DNA of 5,570 nucleotides from Gallionellales bacterium GWA2_60_18 (GTDB lineage Bacteria; Pseudomonadota; Gammaproteobacteria; Burkholderiales; Gallionellaceae): the NCBI GenBank assembly GCA_001801105.1, contig MGWS01000030.1, positions 46,773-52,342 of the forward strand, read 5' to 3'. The translations under genes were made by a program, and so were the position numbers. Shown piece after piece: positions 1 through 5,570 of the stretch; the stretch's first letter is position 1; the number at the start of each line of letters is the position of its first letter. The notes below the pieces were generated by a model, which saw nothing but the letters and a program-made list of their open reading frames with translations, was not told where the DNA came from and searched no databases.

Positions 1-47
1 TGATGCTGGATTTTGTGTTGACTGCAATCATGTTCAGGGGAAATTGA
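1..47 (+). CDS. mlaE: MlaE permease, C-terminal end only (partial)
   Basis: Only the last 14 complete codons are present, in the frame starting at position 3, and they end at a TGA at 45–47. They read MLDFVLTAIMFRGN. This resembles the conserved C-terminus of the inner-membrane permease of the Mla phospholipid ABC transporter, which ends in a similar DFVLTA-MF stretch. The position immediately before mlaD, with 3 nt between stop and start, is the standard mlaE–mlaD arrangement and is the stronger argument. The rest of mlaE, and probably mlaF, lie upstream of the window. The Shine-Dalgarno sequence of mlaD (AGGGGA, 36–41) sits inside this tail, which suggests coupled translation. Confidence 0.8.
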   Translation, partial: MLDFVLTAIMFRGN

Positions 48-50
48 GTT

Positions 51-515
51 ATGGAACGCACTACGCTGGACTTATGGGTGGGCATATTCGTGGTGGCAGG
101 CATCGCCGCGCTGGTCATGCTGGCGATGAAGGTCGGGAACCTGGGTACTTACAATATGTCGGAGACGTATCAGGTACAGGCCTATTTCTCCAATATCGGC
201 GGCCTGAAACCCAAGGCCTCGATCAAGAGCGCGGGTGTGCTGGTCGGGCGCGTGAGCGACATCACGCTGGATGCGGAACGCTATGAGGCGAAGGTGGTGA
301 TGAGCCTGGACAGGCGTTACCGGTTCTCAACGGATACGATAGGCAAGATACTCACGTCCGGCTTGCTGGGCGAGCAGTACATCGGCCTGGAACCCGGCGC
401 CGAGGACGAGATGCTGAAGGAAGGCGAGGAATTGAAAAGGACGCAGTCCGCAGTGGTGCTGGAAGACCTGATCGGCAAGTTCCTGTATAGCAAGGCTGAT
501 GCACCAGCCAATTGA
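51..515 (+). CDS. mlaD: MlaD, MCE-domain subunit of the Mla phospholipid transporter
   Basis: MlaD forms a hexameric ring on the periplasmic face of the inner membrane. The ring passes phospholipids between the MlaFEDB complex and the carrier MlaC. The 154-residue product begins with one N-terminal membrane anchor (about residues 8–27) after a short cytoplasmic MERTTLD. An MCE domain follows at about 39–116, with the typical SNIGGLKPKASIKSAGVLVGRV-like core (47–68) and the TSGLLGEQYIGLEPG motif (102–116). A C-terminal segment, SAVVLEDLIGKFLY (133–146), matches the helix that lines the central pore in E. coli MlaD. The protein is shorter than the E. coli one (183 residues) because it lacks most of the low-complexity tail. 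The ATG at 51 has a Shine-Dalgarno AGGGGA 9 nt upstream. The gene lies 3 nt after mlaE and 14 nt before mlaC, so it is co-transcribed with them. The family assignment is very secure. Confidence 0.96.
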   Translation: MERTTLDLWVGIFVVAGIAALVMLAMKVGNLGTYNMSETYQVQAYFSNIGGLKPKASIKSAGVLVGRVSDITLDAERYEAKVVMSLDRRYRFSTDTIGKILTSGLLGEQYIGLEPGAEDEMLKEGEELKRTQSAVVLEDLIGKFLYSKADAPAN

Positions 516-529
516 TCGGAGTGGCAAAC

Positions 530-1165
530 ATGAAAAAAATCTTGATGGTCGTTGCGGGTTTGTTGTGTCTGATCACGGTTGCACGCGCCGAAATGATGGC
601 GCCGGATGCGCTGATCGACAGGACAGTCCAGGAGGTTCTTGCCGTCGTCAAGCAGGACAAGGATATCCGGGCCGGCGACCGGAAAAAGATCTTCGAACTG
701 GTGGATGCCAAGGTATTGCCGCATTTCGATTTCGAACGCATGACCAAGCTGGCAGTCGGCAAATACTGGCGCACCGCGACAGCGGAACAAAGGCAACGGT
801 TGGTGGCGGAGTTCCGCGACATGCTGGTGCGCACCTATACCAGGGCATTCACCGTGTATCGCGACCAGACGGTGGAAATCAAACCGGCCAGGATGGCGGC
901 AGATGCCACCGAGACAACGATCAAGACCATTATCAAAAAACCGGGCGCACAGCCGATCCCGGTCGATTATGAGATGGAGAAGACCGCTGCCGGCTGGAAG
1001 GCGTTCGATGTGACCATAGAAGGCGTCAGCATGGTGGCCAGCTATCGCGGTACGTTCGCCTCGGAGATACAGGAGAAAGGCATCGACGGCCTCATCAAGA
1101 CGCTGTCCGACAGGAATGCCGGCGCAGCCAATGAACCCGCCATACGCAAGGCGGACGCAAAGTGA
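530..1165 (+). CDS. mlaC: MlaC, periplasmic phospholipid carrier protein
   Basis: MlaC (Ttg2D/tol_Tol_Ttg2 family) shuttles phospholipids across the periplasm between MlaA at the outer membrane and the MlaFEDB complex at the inner membrane. The 211-residue precursor starts with a Sec signal peptide: MKK, a hydrophobic core at residues 4–17, and an ARA cleavage site after residue 20. Cys13 lies in the hydrophobic core without a lipobox, so this is not a lipoprotein. The mature region shows family motifs: LPHFDFERMTKLAVGKYWR (63–81), EFRDMLVRTYTRAF (94–107) and GWKAFDVTIEGVSMVASYR (155–173). The ATG at 530 is preferred over the in-frame TTG at 512. It puts the signal peptide at the very N-terminus and has GGAG (518–521) 8 nt upstream, whereas TTG 512 would lie inside the mlaD stop region. 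The last 4 nt overlap mlaB. Confidence 0.95.
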   Translation: MKKILMVVAGLLCLITVARAEMMAPDALIDRTVQEVLAVVKQDKDIRAGDRKKIFELVDAKVLPHFDFERMTKLAVGKYWRTATAEQRQRLVAEFRDMLVRTYTRAFTVYRDQTVEIKPARMAADATETTIKTIIKKPGAQPIPVDYEMEKTAAGWKAFDVTIEGVSMVASYRGTFASEIQEKGIDGLIKTLSDRNAGAANEPAIRKADAK

Positions 1166-1449
1166 TCGAGCGTGAGGGCGACAGGCTGGTGGTACGTGGT
1201 CGTCTGGATATTGCGACCGTGCCGGCCTTGTTCCAGACCGGCCTGCAACATCTGGCCGGCGAGGATCTGCTGGTGGATCTATCCGGGGTCGAGTCGGTCG
1301 ATTCGGCGGCAGTCAGCTTGCTGTTGGGCTGGGCGAGGGCTGCGCAGGGAAGCAGGCGCGAGTTGCGCGTGACGGGCCTGCCGGCCGATCTGCTCAGCCT
1401 TGCGCGCCTGTACGGGGTGGACGAGTTGCTTCCCCGGCAGGCGGCGTGA
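1162..1449 (+). CDS. mlaB: MlaB, STAS-domain subunit of the Mla complex
   Basis: MlaB is a small cytoplasmic STAS-domain protein that binds the MlaF ATPase and is needed for stable assembly and activity of MlaFEDB. The 95-residue product is a single STAS domain. It contains the conserved core LLVDLSGVESVDSAAVSLLL (36–55), with Asp47-Ser48 in the anti-sigma-antagonist-like loop. E. coli MlaB has VDTGG at the same place, so a hydroxyl residue is kept. The start is a GTG at 1162–1164 whose TG is shared with the mlaC stop (GTGA overlap). A weak AAGG (1148–1151) lies upstream, so translation is probably coupled to mlaC. The sequence alone could fit another STAS protein; the operon position settles the name. 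Confidence 0.88.
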   Translation: MIEREGDRLVVRGRLDIATVPALFQTGLQHLAGEDLLVDLSGVESVDSAAVSLLLGWARAAQGSRRELRVTGLPADLLSLARLYGVDELLPRQAA

Positions 1450-1525
1450 CCTCGACATCGCCCCGCAAGAATCTTTCCATTCCCTCATTTTTGATTCAAA
1501 TTACAAAGAAGCCGCAGGTTTAGCC
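1450..1525 (+). other. mlaB–ibaG spacer with AT-rich palindrome, possible weak internal promoter
   Basis: This 76-nt gap is the longest non-coding stretch within the mla–his gene run. Its 3' half is clearly AT-rich against a GC-rich background. It carries a perfect 11-nt inverted repeat, TTTGA-T-TCAAA (1490–1500). A poor promoter match can be drawn: TTTCCA at 1474–1479 and CAAATT at 1497–1502 with a 17-nt spacer. Neither hexamer is close to consensus, so this is only a guess. No terminator hairpin is seen, so read-through from mlaB into ibaG is likely. The ibaG ribosome-binding site (GCAGG, 1514–1518) lies at the downstream edge. Confidence 0.3.
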
Positions 1526-3021
<1,496 letters not shown>

Positions 3022-3029
3022 GAATTGAC

Positions 3030-3665
3030 ATGATTACGATCGCGCTTTCAAAAGGCCGCATCTTCGAAGAGACTTTGCCGTTGCTGGAGTCGGCGGGTAT
3101 CGCGCCGCTGGAAGACCCCGAGTCTTCGCGCAAACTCATTTTGCCGACTAATCGCGACGATGTGCGGCTCATCATCGTGCGCGCCTCCGATGTGCCGACC
3201 TATGTGCAATACGGTGCGGCGGACATGGGGGTGGCGGGCAAGGATGTGCTGAACGAGCATGGTAGCGAAGGCTTGTACCAGCCGCTCGACCTCAACATCG
3301 CCAAGTGCCGCATGATGGTGGCGGTGCGCAACGATTTCGATTACGAGTCTGCGGTGAAGCAGGGCGCGCGGCTGCGCGTGGCAACCAAATATCTGAAGAC
3401 GGCGCGCGAACATTTCGCCGCCAAGGGTGTGTATGTCGATCTCATCAAGCTGTATGGCTCGATGGAACTGGCGCCGCTGGTTGGCCTGTCCGATGCCATC
3501 GTCGACCTGGTAAGCAGCGGCGGTACATTGAAGGCCAACAACCTCAGGGCGGTGGAACTCATTGCCGATATTTCCTCGCGCCTGGTGGTGAACCAGGCCT
3601 CGCTGAAACTGAAGCGTGCAGCGATACAGCCGATGCTGGACGCATTTGCCGGAGCCGTAAAGTGA
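3030..3665 (+). CDS. hisG: ATP phosphoribosyltransferase catalytic subunit, short form (HisG)
   Basis: HisG joins ATP and PRPP to give N1-(5-phosphoribosyl)-ATP, the first step of histidine synthesis. The 211-residue product is the short HisG form. It ends after the catalytic double domain and lacks the C-terminal ACT-like regulatory domain of the E. coli enzyme (about 299 residues). Short HisG proteins need HisZ, a histidyl-tRNA-synthetase-like partner, for activity and histidine feedback. No hisZ is in this window. Visible motifs are ALSKGRI at the N-terminus (5–11), [11 protein letters not shown] (64–74) and the family signature from Glu146 to Leu167, including the PRPP-binding DLVSSGGTL (159–167). 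The ATG at 3030 has AGGA (3020–3023) 6 nt upstream, overlapping the murA stop. The 3' end overlaps hisD by 4 nt. Confidence 0.96.
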   Translation: MITIALSKGRIFEETLPLLESAGIAPLEDPESSRKLILPTNRDDVRLIIVRASDVPTYVQYGAADMGVAGKDVLNEHGSEGLYQPLDLNIAKCRMMVAVRNDFDYESAVKQGARLRVATKYLKTAREHFAAKGVYVDLIKLYGSMELAPLVGLSDAIVDLVSSGGTLKANNLRAVELIADISSRLVVNQASLKLKRAAIQPMLDAFAGAVK

Positions 3666-4963
3666 ATATCACCCGACTTTCCACCCGACAAGCCGATTTC
3701 GATGCCAGGCTAAGCAAACTGCTGGCATTTGAAGAGACCGCCGACGAAAAACTGGAGGCGACGGTCGCCTCCATTCTGGCCGACGTGAAAAAACGCGGCG
3801 ATGACGCCGTGCTGGAATACACGTGCAAGTTCGACCGTTTGCCGCTGGCGGATGCCGCCGCGATGGAATTGCCGCGAGCCGAACTTGCGGCGGCGTTCGA
3901 CGGTCTGCCATCTGACCAGAAAAGCGCCCTGGAGCAAGCAGCGCAGCGTGTGACCGACTATCACAAGAAACAGCTGCAAACGTCCTGGAGCTACCTCGAT
4001 GAGGATGGCACTATGCTCGGTCAGCAAGTCACACCGCTGGATCGTGTCGGTCTCTATGTGCCGGGCGGCAAGGCGGCCTATCCGTCTTCCGTCTTGATGA
4101 ACGCGCTGCCCGCGAAAGTGGCGGGGGTGGCTGAACTCATCATGGTCGTACCCACGCCGGACGGCGTGAAGAACCAGTTGGTGCTGGCGGCGGCGCATCT
4201 ATCCGGAGTGGATCGGGTGTTCACTATCGGCGGAGCGCAGGCTGTAGCGGCATTGGCTTATGGTACGGACACGATTCCCAAAGTCGACAAGATCGTCGGC
4301 CCCGGTAATGCGTATGTGGCGTCCGCCAAACGTCGCGTATTCGGCGTGTGCGGCATCGACATGATCGCCGGGCCTTCCGAAATACTGGTCATTTGCGACG
4401 GACAGACCGATCCGGACTGGGTGGCGATGGATCTGTTTTCGCAAGCCGAACATGACGAGCTGGCGCAAGCCATCCTGTTGTCGCCGGATGCCGCCTTCAT
4501 CGAAGCCGTGGCGGTGAGTGCAAACAAGCTGCTGGAGCAGATGCCGCGCCGCGACATCATCCAAATTGCGCTGGAAAACCGCGGCGCATTGATCCATGTC
4601 GCCGATCTGGGTGAGGCTTGCGCCATCAGCAACCGTATCGCGCCGGAGCACCTGGAGTTGTCGGTGGCAGAGCCGCAAGCCCTGTTGCCGCGGCTGCGAC
4701 ATGCCGGCGCCATCTTCATGGGCCGTTACACTTCCGAATCGCTGGGTGATTACTGCGCCGGCCCCAACCACGTCCTGCCCACCTCCGGCACGGCACGTTT
4801 CTCATCGCCGCTCGGCGTGTACGATTTCCAGAAGCGTAGCAGCCTGATCCAGGTTTCCGCACGGGGTGCGCAAAGATTGGGCGATATCGCTTCTACCCTT
4901 GCCTTCGGTGAAGGCTTGCAGGCGCATGCGCAATCGGCGTTGTTCAGAAGAAACGGGCATTGA
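3662..4963 (+). CDS. hisD: Histidinol dehydrogenase (HisD)
   Basis: HisD is a zinc- and NAD-dependent enzyme that oxidises L-histidinol twice to L-histidine, the last two steps of the pathway. The 433-residue product has the family's full length (E. coli 434). The zinc ligands expected from E. coli HisD can be placed: Gln261 and His264 in [11 protein letters not shown], Asp363 in [10 protein letters not shown], and His422 in GLQAHAQSA. The catalytic pair Glu329-His330 is in RIAPEHLEL. The signature [16 protein letters not shown] (231–246) is intact. The start is a GTG at 3662–3664 that overlaps the hisG TGA (GTGA), with GGAG (3651–3654) 7 nt upstream. The open frame extends far upstream inside hisG, but that part has no family similarity. 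The gene is followed by tRNA genes, not by hisC or hisB, so the remaining his genes must lie elsewhere. Confidence 0.98.
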   Translation: MNITRLSTRQADFDARLSKLLAFEETADEKLEATVASILADVKKRGDDAVLEYTCKFDRLPLADAAAMELPRAELAAAFDGLPSDQKSALEQAAQRVTDYHKKQLQTSWSYLDEDGTMLGQQVTPLDRVGLYVPGGKAAYPSSVLMNALPAKVAGVAELIMVVPTPDGVKNQLVLAAAHLSGVDRVFTIGGAQAVAALAYGTDTIPKVDKIVGPGNAYVASAKRRVFGVCGIDMIAGPSEILVICDGQTDPDWVAMDLFSQAEHDELAQAILLSPDAAFIEAVAVSANKLLEQMPRRDIIQIALENRGALIHVADLGEACAISNRIAPEHLELSVAEPQALLPRLRHAGAIFMGRYTSESLGDYCAGPNHVLPTSGTARFSSPLGVYDFQKRSSLIQVSARGAQRLGDIASTLAFGEGLQAHAQSALFRRNGH

Positions 4964-4972
4964 TCTGGCAAG

Positions 4973-4990
4973 GTGCCCAAGTCTGGGCGC
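4973..4990 (+). other. Hairpin just after hisD, possible transcript end or 3' stabiliser
   Basis: A 7-bp stem with a 4-nt AGTC loop begins 10 nt after the hisD stop: GTGCCCA (4973–4979) pairs with TGGGCGC (4984–4990), with one T·G wobble. No T-run follows; the next bases are AGGCCGTGCC. It is therefore not a standard intrinsic terminator. It may mark the 3' end of the mla–his transcript after Rho termination or exonuclease trimming, or it may be chance in GC-rich sequence. Confidence 0.3.
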
Positions 4991-5022
4991 AGGCCGTGCC
5001 GTGGGAATGGGGGCGAATCGGT

Positions 5023-5051
5023 TTGACACCTATATCCCGTGCTGGCATAAT
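5023..5051 (+). promoter_or_regulatory. Strong sigma-70 promoter of the tRNA–tuf operon
   Basis: A perfect −35 TTGACA (5023–5028) is followed by a 17-nt spacer and a −10 CATAAT (5046–5051, 5 of 6 to consensus). A TG at 5043–5044 also gives an extended −10. The discriminator just downstream is GC-rich (TGCGCG, 5052–5057), as in stable-RNA promoters under stringent (ppGpp/DksA) control. The start of transcription should be near 5057–5059, leaving a leader of about 7–9 nt before tRNA-Tyr. No AT-rich UP element is visible upstream. Promoter identity is very likely; stringent control is inferred. Confidence 0.9.
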
Positions 5052-5065
5052 TGCGCGTTCTGTTT

Positions 5066-5237
<172 letters not shown>

Positions 5238-5311
5238 GCGGGTGTAGCTCAATGGTAGAGCAGAAGTTTTCCAAACTTACGACGAGGGTTCGATTCCCTT
5301 CACCCGCTCCA
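5238..5311 (+). tRNA. tRNA-Gly (anticodon TCC)
   Basis: This 74-nt tRNA reads GGA and GGG. The acceptor stem GCGGGTG (5238–5244) pairs perfectly with CACCCGC (5301–5307), followed by discriminator T and an encoded CCA. The D arm is GCTC-AATGGTA-GAGC (5247–5261). The anticodon TCC is at 5270–5272 in the loop TTTCCAA. The stem's outermost pair (27–43) is G·A. The T loop is a standard TTCGATT (5289–5295). It is the second tRNA of the operon, as glyT is followed by thrT and tufB in E. coli. Confidence 0.97.
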
Positions 5312-5323
5312 GTTTGCAGTTTT

Positions 5324-5398
<75 letters not shown>

Positions 5399-5433
5399 GA
5401 GTTTTGTTTTTATTGTTAACGTTTGACATTGAT

Positions 5434-5440
5434 AAGGAAA
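5434..5440 (+). promoter_or_regulatory. Ribosome-binding site of tuf
   Basis: AAGGAAA lies in an AT-rich, probably unstructured leader. Its AAGGA core ends 6 nt before the ATG at 5445. This strong, accessible site fits the very high expression of EF-Tu. The T-rich leader before it (about 5400–5420) has no hairpin and is not a terminator. Confidence 0.85.
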
Positions 5441-5444
5441 AATC

Positions 5445-5570
5445 ATGGCAAAGAGCAAATTTGAACGCACCAAGCCGCACGTGAACGTAGGTACGATCGG
5501 CCACGTTGACCATGGCAAGACCACCCTGACGGCGGCGATCACCACCGTACTGTCGAAGAAATTTGGCGGC
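5445..5570 (+). CDS. tuf: Elongation factor Tu, N-terminal 42 codons (partial)
   Basis: EF-Tu is the GTPase that brings aminoacyl-tRNA to the ribosomal A site. The visible N-terminus, starting [20 protein letters not shown], contains the P-loop GHVDHGKT (19–26), which holds Asp22 and Lys25, followed by TLTAAIT. The frame is still open at the window edge; a complete EF-Tu has about 395 residues. Its place after tRNA-Tyr, tRNA-Gly and tRNA-Thr identifies it as the tufB-like copy. Many proteobacteria carry a second copy in the str operon, which cannot be judged here. No convincing separate promoter is seen in the 46-nt gap, so it is probably expressed from the promoter at 5023–5051. Confidence 0.98.
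   Translation, partial: MAKSKFERTKPHVNVGTIGHVDHGKTTLTAAITTVLSKKFGG

Noticed and set aside
44..286. 80-codon plus-strand frame overlapping the start of mlaD
   Set aside because: It is a Gly/Arg/His-rich shadow frame inside mlaD with no recognisable domain.
512..529. TTG at 512 as the mlaC start
   Set aside because: It would put six extra residues before a textbook signal peptide and begin inside the mlaD stop region. The ATG at 530 has a well-placed ribosome-binding site.
3305..3661. Upstream extension of the hisD frame into hisG
   Set aside because: The added 119 residues are an out-of-frame reading of hisG and look like no HisD sequence. The GTG at 3662 gives the normal family length.
5423..5428. 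Second TTGACA, just before tuf, as a tuf promoter
   Set aside because: A −10 at the proper spacing would fall at the tuf start codon (about 5446), where the sequence TGGCAA does not fit. A transcript from there would also lack the ribosome-binding site.

Overview
This window reads as an ordinary, tightly packed core-genome segment of a Gram-negative proteobacterium. It most resembles a betaproteobacterium, perhaps of the Nitrosomonadales type. That placement is inferred from the mla–ibaG–murA–hisG–hisD order, the short (HisZ-dependent) form of HisG, and the tRNA-Tyr/tRNA-Gly/tRNA-Thr/tuf cluster. Everything that can be supported lies on the + strand, and coding density is very high. I see no mobile element, CRISPR array, phage gene or transferred island, and I did not find a new biological system here.

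Region 1 (1–1449): the 3' end of mlaE, then mlaD, mlaC and mlaB. These encode parts of the Mla machine that moves phospholipids between the outer and inner membranes: the permease tail, the MCE-ring subunit, the periplasmic lipid carrier and the cytoplasmic STAS subunit. The ATPase gene mlaF is expected just upstream of the window. The outer-membrane lipoprotein gene mlaA is not between these genes.

Region 2 (1450–3021): after a 76-nt gap containing an AT-rich patch come ibaG (BolA family) and murA (first committed step of peptidoglycan synthesis). Their stop and start codons share one base. This mla–ibaG–murA order is also found in E. coli.

Region 3 (3022–4963): hisG (short form) and hisD, the first and last enzymes of histidine synthesis. 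They overlap by 4 nt, and hisG follows murA closely. No hisC follows hisD, so the his run stops here.

Region 4 (4964–5570): a very strong consensus promoter (5023–5051) drives tRNA-Tyr(GTA), tRNA-Gly(TCC) and tRNA-Thr(GGT), followed by the first 42 codons of tuf (EF-Tu). This matches the well-known tRNA–tufB operon and ties EF-Tu output to tRNA transcription.

The few points worth a second look are RNA-level details in region 4: a hairpin overlapping the CCA end of tRNA-Tyr, a G/T-rich spacer carrying a 7-nt copy of the tRNA-Gly acceptor strand, and a C at T-loop position 55 of tRNA-Thr. The junction between hisD and the tRNA–tuf operon is also worth noting.
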